From NCBI GenBank assembly GCA_028351715.1, contig JAOMKM010000002.1, forward strand, positions 1-64,000: DNA of 64,000 bases, read 5' to 3'. The notes under the pieces were generated by a model. That model worked only from the letters and a program-made list of their open reading frames with translations, did no database searches and was not told the DNA's origin. Numbering within the stretch: position 1 is the first letter of the stretch; each line of letters begins with the position of its first letter. Origin of the DNA: Methylophilaceae bacterium. GTDB taxonomy: Bacteria > Pseudomonadota > Gammaproteobacteria > Burkholderiales > Methylophilaceae. This document shows positions 1 to 8,841 of this stretch, piece after piece. The translations under genes and the position numbers were made by a program.

Positions 1-81
1 CTTTACCATTTCAAACGATCCTTATAGTAAATAATATTTAACCGCGAGATTCTACACTTTTTGTATAACTCTTGAAAGTAT

Positions 82-927
82 TTATGCTAATTTCTGCGCT
101 AGTAATGTATTTTCCATTAATGTTGCAACTGTCATTGGCCCAACTCCCCCAGGAACTGGTGTAATATATGCTGCATTTTTACTTGCTACATTAAACTCAA
201 CGTCACCAACTAACTTATCATTAATTCTGTTAATACCGATATCGATCACAATTGCACCTTTTTTAATCCATTCGCCTCTTACAAGGTTTTGTCTTCCGGC
301 AGCAACGACAACTAAATCTGCCTGCCGAACTTTTCCTTCTAAATCTTTTGTTTTGCTATGGCATGATGTAATAGTACATTTCTCAATTAATAGCTCTAAT
401 GCCATTGGGCGTCCCACATTGTTTGAAACTCCTACAATTGTTGCATCAAGACCTTCTAAATTAATATTTGAAGCTTTAAGCATCTTTATCACACCATAGG
501 GTGTACATGGCCTTAACTTTGGCTGCCTTATGGCAAGTAAGCCTATATTAATTGGATGAAAACCATCAACATCTTTAAGTGGATCTATGGCCTTAATTAT
601 ATTATCTTCATCAATATGATTTGGAAGAGGAGACTGTATTAATATTCCATCAATTTCAGAGTTTAAATTAATATCCTTAACTAATTTTAATAATTCTTGT
701 TCAGTAATTGACTCATTAAAATTGTAAGATAGAGATTTTATACCTACTTTCTCACAAGCAAGTTTTTTGTTTTTAACATATACGTGGGAGGCAGGATTCT
801 CTCCAATTAGAATTACAGCTAAACAAGGATTTCTTATACCTTCATCTTCGTTAATTAAAATTAATTTACGAACTGTATCTAAAAGATCATTAGCAATAGA
901 TTTACCATCAATAATTTTTGCTGTCAT
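82..927 (-). CDS. folD: FolD: methylene-THF dehydrogenase / methenyl-THF cyclohydrolase
   Basis: Bifunctional cytosolic enzyme that interconverts 5,10-methylene-, 5,10-methenyl- and 10-formyl-tetrahydrofolate with NADP. The 281-residue length is normal. The catalytic Tyr-x3-Lys pair is visible as Y50/K54, followed by the substrate-site motif QSPLP, the DVDGFHP segment, the GRPMA nucleotide-binding stretch and the C-terminal PGGVGPMT signature. The start codon is ATG. The gene points away from the tRNA cluster and stands alone here. In a methylotroph it would link C1 units to purine and methionine synthesis, which is inference. Identity is very secure. Confidence 0.97.
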   Translation of the reverse strand: MTAKIIDGKSIANDLLDTVRKLILINEDEGIRNPCLAVILIGENPASHVYVKNKKLACEKVGIKSLSYNFNESITEQELLKLVKDINLNSEIDGILIQSPLPNHIDEDNIIKAIDPLKDVDGFHPINIGLLAIRQPKLRPCTPYGVIKMLKASNINLEGLDATIVGVSNNVGRPMALELLIEKCTITSCHSKTKDLEGKVRQADLVVVAAGRQNLVRGEWIKKGAIVIDIGINRINDKLVGDVEFNVASKNAAYITPVPGGVGPMTVATLMENTLLAQKLA

Positions 928-1029
928 TTGTATTTGTACCTAAAGTGTAAACGAATTATTTTATCAGAATGCTGGCTGAAAACTCTATTAAAAAAAATTA
1001 AATTAAAGACACCTAAAGTCAAAACGTAT

Positions 1030-1058
1030 TTGACCAAAAGTACTAATTAGGCTATATT
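1030..1058 (+). promoter_or_regulatory. Sigma-70 promoter of the tRNA Pro-Arg-His cluster
   Basis: A -35 box TTGACC and a -10 box TATATT are separated by exactly 17 bases. The -10 box ends 8 bases before the first base of tRNA-Pro. The intervening GCGCG is a GC-rich discriminator, as is usual for stringently controlled stable-RNA promoters. This is a sequence match only. Confidence 0.7.
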
Positions 1059-1066
1059 TGCGCGTT

Positions 1067-1143
1067 CGGGGTGTAGCGTAGCCTGGTAGCGCGCCTGCTT
1101 TGGGAGCAGGATGTCGGGAGTTCGAATCTCTCCACCCCGACCA
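1067..1143 (+). tRNA. tRNA-Pro (anticodon TGG)
   Basis: A 77-nt cloverleaf with acceptor arms CGGGGTG / CACCCCG, anticodon stem CCTGC / GCAGG around loop TTTGGGA, the T-loop TTCGAAT and an encoded CCA end. It is the first gene of a three-tRNA cluster behind the promoter at 1030-1058. Confidence 0.97.
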
Positions 1144-1211
1144 TTATTAGAATAGAATAGAATAATTAGATGTATTTAGATTAAGTACCATTGCTTTATT
1201 TATTTAGTTAT

Positions 1212-1288
1212 CTGCCCGTAGCTCAATCGGATAGAGCACCAGCCTTCTAAGCTGGGGGTTACAGGTTCGATTCCTGTCGGGCAGGCCA
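1212..1288 (+). tRNA. tRNA-Arg (anticodon TCT)
   Basis: A 77-nt cloverleaf with acceptor arms CTGCCCG / CGGGCAG, anticodon stem CCAGC / GCTGG enclosing CTTCTAA (anticodon TCT), T-stem ACAGG / CCTGT and an encoded CCA. It reads AGA/AGG codons, and AGA is frequent in this AT-rich genome. Confidence 0.97.
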
Positions 1289-1294
1289 GTTTGT

Positions 1295-1371
1295 GGTGGC
1301 TGTAGCTCAGTTGGTAGAGCCCTGGATTGTGATTCCAGTTGTCGTGGGTTCGAGCCCCATCAGCCACCCCA
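1295..1371 (+). tRNA. tRNA-His (anticodon GTG)
   Basis: Acceptor arms GTGGCTG / CAGCCAC with the extra 5' G (G-1) opposite C73 that marks tRNA-His. The anticodon stem CTGGA / TCCAG encloses TTGTGAT, and CCA is encoded. It begins only 6 bases after tRNA-Arg, so the cluster is clearly one transcript. Confidence 0.97.
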
Positions 1372-1423
1372 TTTTATTGTATAATATTTTAGCTTATCCA
1401 AGGTTTAATCCAGGGGAATCTGT

Positions 1424-2326
1424 TTGAAAAATTTTCTTAAATTTTTAATTTTAATCATAACGATATTAAACATTCAATTTTCGACGGCAACAGATATTAA
1501 TAAGATTAAATCTATGGTTATTTCTTCCCCTGAAGCAGCATTAATAGAGATTAATAGATTGCTAGAAAATGAACCAAATAATCAAAATATATTATTTTTA
1601 AAGGCTATAACAGAAACAAAACTAGAAAAAAATGATTTAGCGATTTCAACATACAATAAATTAATTGAAAAATTTCCGAGCTTACCAGAACCATATAATA
1701 ATCTTGCAGTACTTTATGCGGAACAAAATAAGCTAGAAGAAGCAAAAAAAATACTTCAAAAAGCATTAAAAACTAATAAAAGTTATTCTGTTGCACATAT
1801 TAATTTAGGTGATGTATACACAAGAATGGCATCTGAGGCATATAGAAAAGCATTTGAATTAGATAAAAGTCCAGTAGCAAATAATAAATTACAACTAATC
1901 AGTGAATTGTTTAGTTATAGTCCAAATATGCAAAAAACTAAGTTAGTTACTCCTGTATCTAAATCAGATAATAAATCCAGAGAACAAGAAATAGCTGACC
2001 TTGCCTTATTTATTGAGAGTTGGAAAGTATCATGGGAAAGTAAAGATTTAACAGGTTATTTTTCAAAGTATTCAAAGTATTTCAAAATTAAAAATGAGAT
2101 AAAGTATGAAAAATGGAAAAAAACAAGAACAGAAAAAATTATAAATAAGAAAAAAATTAATATTAAGATAAGCAATATTAGGTATAACTTTAAAGATGGA
2201 TTTTGGTTTATCAGCATGAGCCAGGCATATAGTTCTGGAAAGTATAGTGACAAGGAAGAAAAAACTTTAGTTATTATTAACGAATCTGGAGCATATAAAA
2301 TAATTGAAGAGAACACTAAGAGCTAA
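1424..2326 (+). CDS. Secreted TPR protein with C-terminal NTF2-like (Cds6-type) domain
   Basis: 300 residues starting at TTG, with AGGGG about 8 bases upstream. Residues 1-22 form a signal peptide (KNFLKF then a hydrophobic run ending near STA). Residues 30-150 hold about three TPR helical repeats (for example LPEPYNNLAVLYAEQNKLEEA). Residues 195-300 form a domain with the motif ESWKVSWESKDLTGYF, matching the NTF2-like C-terminal domain of Cds6-type L,D-transpeptidases. The next gene encodes such a transpeptidase carrying the same domain, so the two probably act together on periplasmic peptidoglycan. The exact function is not known. Confidence 0.75.
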   Translation: MKNFLKFLILIITILNIQFSTATDINKIKSMVISSPEAALIEINRLLENEPNNQNILFLKAITETKLEKNDLAISTYNKLIEKFPSLPEPYNNLAVLYAEQNKLEEAKKILQKALKTNKSYSVAHINLGDVYTRMASEAYRKAFELDKSPVANNKLQLISELFSYSPNMQKTKLVTPVSKSDNKSREQEIADLALFIESWKVSWESKDLTGYFSKYSKYFKIKNEIKYEKWKKTRTEKIINKKKINIKISNIRYNFKDGFWFISMSQAYSSGKYSDKEEKTLVIINESGAYKIIEENTKS

Positions 2327-2337
2327 GCTCAGTCGAA

Positions 2338-3543
2338 ATGATAAATTTTTTTATATCCATAATAATAATTATTGCTTTATTAACTAGCAATGCATTCTCA
2401 CTCAATAAATTAACTACCAATCAAAAACTAAAAGAAACAGAACAATTATTAGTTGAAGCTGCAAATAAGATTTCGGAAGGAGAGATTGATGCAGCGCTTA
2501 TGGTCGTTGAGAACCTAATTGATATAAATCCAAATTTTAAGCTTGCACATATGATTTATGGTGATCTACTTTTAATTCAAAGTCATAATTATGATCAGGT
2601 TAGTGCTGATACACATAAACAGTATAAAAAGAAAATCTATGATTTGAAATTAGAGTTATCTAGAAGGATAGAGAGCTTTAACAACGTAGATAAAAATCTC
2701 ATAGGGGCTAAAATAAAAGTATTATTAGCAAAAAATATAGAATATTTAATTTTCATAGATGTTAAAAGTTCCAGATTATTTGCATTTAGTAATAATGAAG
2801 GTAATTTAGAATATATTTCAGATTATTATATGTCTGTTGGTAAAAACGGATATGGAAAAAAATATGAGGGGGACAAAAAAACGCCAATTGGTACATATTT
2901 TATTAAAAACAAAATTACTACAAAACTCCCTGATTTATATGGGTTGGGTGCATATGCTATAAATTTTCCTAGTGTGTACGATAGACTTAATAACTTTACT
3001 GGGTCTGGTATTTGGATTCATGGAACTCCAAGCTCAACTTATTCTAGACCACCTCAATCTAGTGATGGTTGTATAGTCTTGAGTAATAACGATATTAATG
3101 AGTTAGCTTATATACTAAATAAACCAGGTATACCTGTAATTATTTCAGATACTGGCTTAAATAATATTAGCGACCGTGCTTCTGAAGATATAGATACATC
3201 TAAAAACGAAATCCTTAAAAAAATTAAAGAATGGAAAAAAAGTTGGGAGGAAAAAGACACTGAAAAATACCTAGAATATTATTCAAATACAGCTAAATAT
3301 AATAATGATAACTACTCTAAATGGACAACTCATAAAATAAATGTTTTTAAAAGATCACAAGACCTAAAAATAAAGATTGAAGATATCTCTATTTTTGAAT
3401 ATCCCAGAAATGATGAAGATCTAATCCTGGTTAAATTTAAGCAGATTTATAGTAGTAATTTATTAAAAAACGAGATGATCAAACAACAGATATGGTCCAA
3501 AAAAGATTCTATCTGGTCAATAATCTATGAAGGAGGCACTTAA
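2338..3543 (+). CDS. L,D-transpeptidase (YkuD domain) with NTF2-like C-terminal domain
   Basis: 401 residues with an N-terminal signal peptide (INFFISIIIIIALLTSNAFS). The YkuD catalytic domain spans about residues 130-270. The catalytic motif is visible as IHGT (His228) followed by SSDGCIVLSN (Cys245), the nucleophile of L,D-transpeptidases. The C-terminal 110 residues begin KEWKKSWEEKDTEKYL and are homologous to the end of the upstream TPR protein. It is expected to act in the periplasm, making 3-3 cross-links, trimming peptide stems or anchoring lipoproteins. It lies 11 bases after the TPR gene, so the two are probably co-transcribed. Family assignment is secure; the reaction is inference. 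Confidence 0.88.
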   Translation: MINFFISIIIIIALLTSNAFSLNKLTTNQKLKETEQLLVEAANKISEGEIDAALMVVENLIDINPNFKLAHMIYGDLLLIQSHNYDQVSADTHKQYKKKIYDLKLELSRRIESFNNVDKNLIGAKIKVLLAKNIEYLIFIDVKSSRLFAFSNNEGNLEYISDYYMSVGKNGYGKKYEGDKKTPIGTYFIKNKITTKLPDLYGLGAYAINFPSVYDRLNNFTGSGIWIHGTPSSTYSRPPQSSDGCIVLSNNDINELAYILNKPGIPVIISDTGLNNISDRASEDIDTSKNEILKKIKEWKKSWEEKDTEKYLEYYSNTAKYNNDNYSKWTTHKINVFKRSQDLKIKIEDISIFEYPRNDEDLILVKFKQIYSSNLLKNEMIKQQIWSKKDSIWSIIYEGGT

Positions 3544-3548
3544 TTTAT

Positions 3549-3896
3549 CTATATACAAGTCTCCTTAAATAATGACGGGTATGCAGAACTAATTAAGTTT
3601 TGTGCCTTCTTAAGTTCTTTAATATTTTCAATCTTTTTACCCTTTCCAAAAGGCTTCTCCGCAAGAAGCTCCTCAATAATTATTGGGATATTTTGCCCGC
3701 ATTCATAAGAGATAAGTTGAGAATAAAATTTAGATTTAGATAATAATGAGCTATTCTTAATATCAAAAGTTACAAATGCCTTAATTCTATACTTTTCATT
3801 CTTTACAGAGTCTAAGTAAAGGTAAGCATCAAAAGAAGGGCTAGTAAAAATTTTTTTAGGGGTAGAGTTAGCTCCTAAAGCAAAGAAAATTAGCAT
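3549..3896 (-). CDS. Small secreted protein, possibly surface-adhesin E-like
   Basis: 115 residues from the first ATG, but the frame stays open upstream and encodes KKITCI directly before MLIFFALGANS. Together these look like a complete signal peptide, so translation may begin further 5' at a non-standard codon. The mature part has a tyrosine-rich strand, then SKFYSQLISYECGQ and a basic helix. This resembles the surface-adhesin E-like family common in Betaproteobacteria, with one Cys in the middle and one at the end that could pair. The similarity is by eye and weak. Its stop lies 5 bases from the convergent L,D-transpeptidase stop. Confidence 0.5.
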   Translation of the reverse strand: MLIFFALGANSTPKKIFTSPSFDAYLYLDSVKNEKYRIKAFVTFDIKNSSLLSKSKFYSQLISYECGQNIPIIIEELLAEKPFGKGKKIENIKELKKAQNLISSAYPSLFKETCI

Positions 3897-3992
3897 TATG
3901 CAAGTAATTTTTTTAATATGTAGCGCCCTAATTAATAATTCAATAAACTATAATTGAATCATAACCTTTTATTATGAATTAAAGTTAATGTC

Positions 3993-4742
3993 ATGACTGA
4001 TAATCAACTAATTAGATATAGCCGACATATTTTATTGCCTGATATAGAATACGAAGGGCAATTAAATCTTATAAATAGTCATATATTGATAGTTGGAGCA
4101 GGTGGTTTAGGGTCTGCAGCATCAATATATCTTGCGGCATCTGGTATTGGAAAAATAACAATATGTGATTTTGATACTGTAGACCTAAGCAATCTTCAGA
4201 GACAAATTTTACATACTGATAGGCGTCTTGGTATTAATAAGGCATTATCTGCGAAATCTACCCTTGAAGCCATCAATCCAGAAGTTAAAATTTTTGGAAT
4301 AGAAGAGAGGCTTGATGCTGAGAAAATGAAGAAATTAGCCTATGAAGTCGATGTTATTATTGATTGTTCTGATAACTTTTTAACTCGATATTCTTTAAAT
4401 CAAATCGCTTATGATTTAAAGAAACCACTTGTATCGGGAGCAGCAATAGGATTTGATGGACAGGTCAGTGTATTTGATTTTAGAGATGAAAATACTCCTT
4501 GCTATCAATGCTTATTCCCAGATACATCTGAGGATGAAGAATTACGATGTTCAGATCATGGAGTATTTTCTCCAATTGTTGGAATCATTGGATGTACCCA
4601 AGCGGCAGAGGCTATGAAGATAATATTAAAGGTTGGAAAATCACTAATGGGTAGATTACTTATTTTAGAGTCTAAGGGTATGAACTGGAAAAATTTCAAA
4701 GTACCAAAAGATCCACAATGTAAGGTTTGCTCAAATAAGTAG
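3993..4742 (+). CDS. moeB: MoeB/ThiF family adenylyltransferase
   Basis: E1-like enzyme that adenylates the C-terminal glycine of a small sulfur-carrier protein (MoaD or ThiS) for molybdopterin or thiamine synthesis. At 249 residues it has the common MoeB length without a rhodanese domain. It has the ATP-binding GAGGLGS (residues 35-41), the conserved DLSNLQRQILH segment, zinc-type CxxC pairs (CYQC and CKVC near the end) and RCSDHGVFSPIVG. moaC and thiO elsewhere in the window fit both cofactor pathways, so MoeB and ThiF cannot be separated by sequence alone. Confidence 0.9.
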   Translation: MTDNQLIRYSRHILLPDIEYEGQLNLINSHILIVGAGGLGSAASIYLAASGIGKITICDFDTVDLSNLQRQILHTDRRLGINKALSAKSTLEAINPEVKIFGIEERLDAEKMKKLAYEVDVIIDCSDNFLTRYSLNQIAYDLKKPLVSGAAIGFDGQVSVFDFRDENTPCYQCLFPDTSEDEELRCSDHGVFSPIVGIIGCTQAAEAMKIILKVGKSLMGRLLILESKGMNWKNFKVPKDPQCKVCSNK

Positions 4743-4801
4743 ATTTAATTTATCTTGCGACTTCGCGTGATAAAATTAGTTAAAATATAAATTACACTTC
4801 C

Positions 4802-7606
4802 ATGAATAAAGAATTATCAAAATCGTTTAACCCATCTGACATTGAAAAAAAATGGTATGAATTCTGGGAATCCAAAGGTTACTATAAATTAGGAGAAGAT
4901 TTAAACAATCCACATTCTTTTTCTATACTCCTTCCCCCCCCTAATGTTACAGGGACCCTTCATATGGGACATGGCTTTAATCAAACTCTAATGGACGCTC
5001 TAACCCGATATCACCGTATGAAGGGAGATAATACTCTATGGCAGCCAGGGACTGATCATGCCGGTATAGCAACACAAATTGTTGTAGAAAGACAGCTTGA
5101 TCAACAAAATATCTCAAGGCATGACTTAGGTCGCGAAAAGTTTATTGAGAAAGTCTGGGATTGGAAGACTTACTCAGGAGGAACTATTACTCAACAAATG
5201 AGGCGGCTGGGCACTTCTCCGGACTGGTCAAGAGAGAGATTCACCATGGATGAAGGCTTATCAAATACAGTTTCCGAAGTATTTGTTAGTCTCTATCGGG
5301 AAGGTTTAATTTATAGAGGAAAAAGACTAGTTAATTGGGACGTTACATTACAAACAGCTGTTTCTGATCTAGAAGTAATTCAAGAGGATGAAAGTGGATT
5401 CTTATGGCATATTAATTACCCATTAGAGGACGGTAAGAATTTTCTAACTGTGGCTACAACAAGACCTGAAACAATGTTAGGCGACACAGCATTGATGGTT
5501 CACCCTGAAGATGAAAGATATAAAAAATACATCGGGCAATATGCATTTATTCCTTTAATTGGTCGAAAAATTCTAATTATTTCTGATGAGTATGTTGACC
5601 CAGAATTTGGAACTGGTGTAGTTAAAGTAACTCCAGCTCATGACTTCAATGATTATGAGGTAGGACAACGACATAATCTGCCATTACTTAATATTTTAAC
5701 CCTTGATGGCCATATTAATGAGAACGGAACAAAACTATATCAGGGGCTAGAGAGATTTAAGGCTAGAGATAAGATTGTTGATGACCTAAAAAAAGAATCT
5801 CTACTCTTAAAAATTCAAAAGCATTCTTTAAAGATACCAAGGGGAGATAGAACAGGAACAGTTATTGAACCAATGCTTACAGATCAATGGTATGTGGCTA
5901 TGACGAAGCCAACTAGTGATAATAAAAGTATTGCTGAGAAAGCTTTAGAGGTTGTTAAGAGTGGCGAGATTAAGTTTTATCCAGAAAATTGGGTTAATAC
6001 TTACAATCAATGGCTAAATAATATTCAGGATTGGTGTATTTCCAGACAGCTCTGGTGGGGACATCAGATTCCAGCATGGTATGGGACAAATAAAGAAGTA
6101 TATGTTGCAACCTCATATGAAGAGGCAAAAAAAATTGCAGAAGAGGATGGCTATCAAGGTGAATTAACAAGAGATGAAGATGTATTAGATACTTGGTTTT
6201 CATCAGCTTTATGGCCATTTTCAACATTAGATTGGACTCCTGATTTCCCAGAAAAAAGTAATTCAGCTTTAGATTTATATTTACCATCATCTGTTCTCGT
6301 TACAGGTTTTGATATTATTTTCTTTTGGGTAGCCAGAATGGTCATGCTAACTAAGCATATTACTCAGAAGATACCATTCAAAAATGTATATGTACATGGT
6401 TTAATTCGGGATGCAGATGGTCAAAAAATGAGTAAGTCAAAAGGAAACGTTCTTGATCCGATTGATCTAATTGATGGAATTTCATTAGATAATTTAATTA
6501 AAAAAAGAACTAAGGGATTAATGAATCCTAAGCAAGAAGAATCAATTATTAAGAAAACAAAAAAAGAATTTCCTGATGGTATTTCCTCTTACGGTACAGA
6601 CGCTTTAAGATTTACTTTTGCAAGTTTAGCGAGCCCAGGTAGAGATATAAAGTTTGATCTACAAAGGTGTGATGGATACAGAAATTTTTGCAATAAATTG
6701 TGGAATGCAACACGATTTGTTCTATTAAATTGTGAAAATCAAGATAATGGGTTTGGTAGCTGTGATGATGGTTACTTAGAATTTTCAAAGGCCGATAGAT
6801 GGATTGTAAGTATTCTTCAGGAAACAGAGTCTAATATTGAGAGAAATTTTTCAGAGTACAGGTTTGATCTATTGGCACAAGAAATTTACAAATTTGTGTG
6901 GGATGAGTATTGTGATTGGTATTTAGAATTAGCAAAAGTTCAGCTTCAAAATGGAAATGACGCTCAAAAAAGAGCTACGCGCAGAACTCTAGTTTCTGTC
7001 CTAGAAACTATATTAAGGATAAGTCATCCAATAATGCCATTTATAACAGAAGAAATTTGGCAAATTATAGGGCCAATGGCTGGCAAGAAAGCTGAATCAA
7101 TTATGCTAGAGCCCTATCCAGTGTCAAGATCAGAAAAAATTGAAGAAGTATCTATTCAGTGGATGCAAATACTTAAAAGAATGGTTGAGCAATGCAGGAG
7201 TCTTAGGGGTGAAATGAATATCTCGCCGGCAGTAAAAATCCCATTAGCTTTATCGGGTAATTCAGATGATATAAACACATATGTTGACTACCTAAAAGGC
7301 CTTGCTAAATTATCTGATATTGAATTAATGGATGAATTACCTGCTAAGGATGCTCCGGTTTCAATAATTGGTGACTTTAAATTAATGTTAAATATAGAAA
7401 TAGATAAGGAAGCAGAAAAAAATAGACTTCAGAAAGAAATTACTCGCCTTGAAATTGAAATTACGAAAGCAGAAAAAAAATTAGGCAATACTAGTTTTGT
7501 AGAAAAGGCTCCACCAGAGGTTATTTTTCAAGAAAAAGAACGACTGGAGAACTTTAGTCAATTGAAAGAAAAATTTCTAGTACAATTAAGAAAGATAGGG
7601 AGTTAA
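4802..7606 (+). CDS. valS: Valyl-tRNA synthetase
   Basis: Class I aminoacyl-tRNA synthetase charging tRNA-Val, 934 residues, normal for the family. The HIGH motif is HMGH at residues 54-57 after PPPNVTG, and the KMSKS motif is at 542-546. The editing (CP1) domain has [12 protein letters not shown], and the C-terminus is the usual Val-arm coiled coil ([15 protein letters not shown]). A short imperfect hairpin (TTTATC...GATAAA, 4749-4774) precedes the gene and has no U-tract. The 3' end overlaps the convergent tusA gene by 4 bases. Confidence 0.98.
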   Translation: MNKELSKSFNPSDIEKKWYEFWESKGYYKLGEDLNNPHSFSILLPPPNVTGTLHMGHGFNQTLMDALTRYHRMKGDNTLWQPGTDHAGIATQIVVERQLDQQNISRHDLGREKFIEKVWDWKTYSGGTITQQMRRLGTSPDWSRERFTMDEGLSNTVSEVFVSLYREGLIYRGKRLVNWDVTLQTAVSDLEVIQEDESGFLWHINYPLEDGKNFLTVATTRPETMLGDTALMVHPEDERYKKYIGQYAFIPLIGRKILIISDEYVDPEFGTGVVKVTPAHDFNDYEVGQRHNLPLLNILTLDGHINENGTKLYQGLERFKARDKIVDDLKKESLLLKIQKHSLKIPRGDRTGTVIEPMLTDQWYVAMTKPTSDNKSIAEKALEVVKSGEIKFYPENWVNTYNQWLNNIQDWCISRQLWWGHQIPAWYGTNKEVYVATSYEEAKKIAEEDGYQGELTRDEDVLDTWFSSALWPFSTLDWTPDFPEKSNSALDLYLPSSVLVTGFDIIFFWVARMVMLTKHITQKIPFKNVYVHGLIRDADGQKMSKSKGNVLDPIDLIDGISLDNLIKKRTKGLMNPKQEESIIKKTKKEFPDGISSYGTDALRFTFASLASPGRDIKFDLQRCDGYRNFCNKLWNATRFVLLNCENQDNGFGSCDDGYLEFSKADRWIVSILQETESNIERNFSEYRFDLLAQEIYKFVWDEYCDWYLELAKVQLQNGNDAQKRATRRTLVSVLETILRISHPIMPFITEEIWQIIGPMAGKKAESIMLEPYPVSRSEKIEEVSIQWMQILKRMVEQCRSLRGEMNISPAVKIPLALSGNSDDINTYVDYLKGLAKLSDIELMDELPAKDAPVSIIGDFKLMLNIEIDKEAEKNRLQKEITRLEIEITKAEKKLGNTSFVEKAPPEVIFQEKERLENFSQLKEKFLVQLRKIGS

Positions 7607-7833
7607 TTTTTCCGAATATAGGAAGAAGTAACATTACCAATAATATTAAATGAAATTAATTCATGGCCAGTTTGCTGACAAAATACTTTTAGATCTTTTG
7701 TTGCATTTTTATCGGTCGTAGAAATTTTTAAAATTTGATTTGTTTGCATTGCATTGAGACCTTTTTTGCACCGAAGAATGGGCATTGGACACTTTAATCC
7801 AATTGCATCTACTTCAAAATCATAATTTATCAT
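7603..7833 (-). CDS. tusA: TusA-family sulfurtransferase
   Basis: Small cytosolic sulfur carrier, 76 residues, with the N-terminal GLKCPMPIL motif whose Cys15 carries the persulfide (CPxP signature). Family members deliver sulfur to tRNA thiolation, molybdopterin or other acceptors. A good ribosome site (TTGGAG) precedes the ATG. It converges on valS with a 4-base overlap. Which of the several TusA/SirA/YeeD roles applies cannot be read from sequence. Confidence 0.9.
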   Translation of the reverse strand: MINYDFEVDAIGLKCPMPILRCKKGLNAMQTNQILKISTTDKNATKDLKVFCQQTGHELISFNIIGNVTSSYIRKN

Positions 7834-7902
7834 TACTTCTCCAAGCCGAATTTAAAATGGCGCCAATATAGCACGCCTTCTTAAATATTTAGTATAAACC
7901 CG

Positions 7903-8352
7903 CTATCCTTTAAAAGGAGCAACATCGCCAGGGCTTCTTAGCATTTTATCTACTTCTCCCAGATGAAGCTCTTCAGTATAAATTAAAGTTCTTGCATACT
8001 CTTCAAGCATAACCGACTTACCTTCAACTAATTGTAAAAGATCTTTGTAGGCATTAAGTGAAATAGTTTCATGCTCTAATGACTCTCTAAGAATATTTCC
8101 AATATCATGATTATGTGATTCTAGAAGAGGACCAATAGCAAGTGATGGATGACCACCAAGATTAGTTATAACTTCCCCTGCTTGGTTTGCATGATCTAAA
8201 GATTCAGAAGCTTGATCACGAAGCCAGCTTATTATTGGAATGCGGCTATAACCATAAACCATGAGTCCATAATGTGTATAACGGACAACCCCTGCTAATT
8301 CTAGCTCTAGAATTTTATTAAGCGCATCTATTATTTTTTTATTATCAGCCAT
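7903..8352 (-). CDS. Ferritin-like / bacterioferritin family protein
   Basis: 149 residues forming a four-helix diiron fold. Visible candidate ligands are the Glu in LELELAG (helix A), ESLDHANQAGE (helix B), ESLEHE (helix C) and TEELH (helix D, ExxH). The canonical bacterioferritin helix-B pattern Glu-Met-x-His, which includes the haem Met, is not seen. It may therefore be the haem-free bacterioferritin-like type rather than true Bfr. It likely stores or detoxifies iron in the cytosol. A strong Fur-box-like sequence lies about 70 bases upstream, fitting iron regulation. A GGAG ribosome site precedes ATG. Confidence 0.8.
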   Translation of the reverse strand: MADNKKIIDALNKILELELAGVVRYTHYGLMVYGYSRIPIISWLRDQASESLDHANQAGEVITNLGGHPSLAIGPLLESHNHDIGNILRESLEHETISLNAYKDLLQLVEGKSVMLEEYARTLIYTEELHLGEVDKMLRSPGDVAPFKG

Positions 8353-8421
8353 TCTATTTTCTCCAAGTAAAAAATTTTGTATCTAATTATAATTGAAGTC
8401 AAATAAATTCGTAGAAATGAG

Positions 8422-8440
8422 AATGAGAATGATTATGATT
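8422..8440 (-). promoter_or_regulatory. Fur-box-like operator upstream of the ferritin-like gene
   Basis: AATGAGAATGATTATGATT reads as hexamer repeats of the NATWAT type (GAGAAT, GAGAAT, GATTAT, GATT..). It differs by one base from the common proteobacterial form AATGAGAATGATTATCATT. It sits about 70 bases upstream of the ferritin-like start and touches the 3' end of the MAPEG gene. Assignment rests on consensus from memory. Confidence 0.5.
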
Positions 8441-8834
8441 AAATAAATGATACTAAAATTGAAAAAATATTCATTCCAGACATAAGGGCAATCGACCAAA
8501 AAGTAAATTGCATTCCTTTTACCCTAAGAGAGGTATCAATCTTCTCCTTAAGAAAAGATTTTGCATGCAATACCCTGCCTACAAAAAATAAACCCCCCAA
8601 TAATATGACTACAGCAAAATGTATTTTATTAATTTCAAGGCAAGCCAATAAAATGAGACCAATAGGAACGAATTCTGAAAAGTTTGCATGTGCACGAATA
8701 GCTTGCTCTAAATCACCATGATTCTTATGAGCGAGACTCACATTATATTTTCTACGAAGTCGAATAATATTTTTCGACAACCTAATATATATAAAACCTA
8801 AAATTGATGCATAGAATGCTGTAATCATAATCAT
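8439..8834 (-). CDS. MAPEG-family inner-membrane protein
   Basis: 131 residues with four hydrophobic segments and the MAPEG hallmark RAHANFSEFVPIGLILL after the first cytoplasmic loop (RRKYNVSLAHKNHGDLEQAI). The family includes glutathione-dependent microsomal enzymes in eukaryotes; the bacterial YecN-type members have no firm function. ATG occurs at codons 1 and 3 and either could be used. It lies 7 bases after the upstream ROK kinase gene and may be co-transcribed with it. Confidence 0.8.
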   Translation of the reverse strand: MIMITAFYASILGFIYIRLSKNIIRLRRKYNVSLAHKNHGDLEQAIRAHANFSEFVPIGLILLACLEINKIHFAVVILLGGLFFVGRVLHAKSFLKEKIDTSLRVKGMQFTFWSIALMSGMNIFSILVSFI

Positions 8835-8841
8835 ATTTTTT

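Noticed and set aside
4749-4774. Imperfect hairpin before valS
   Set aside because: Short stem with a mismatch and no U-tract; a T-box is not expected in this group. Mentioned in the valS entry only.
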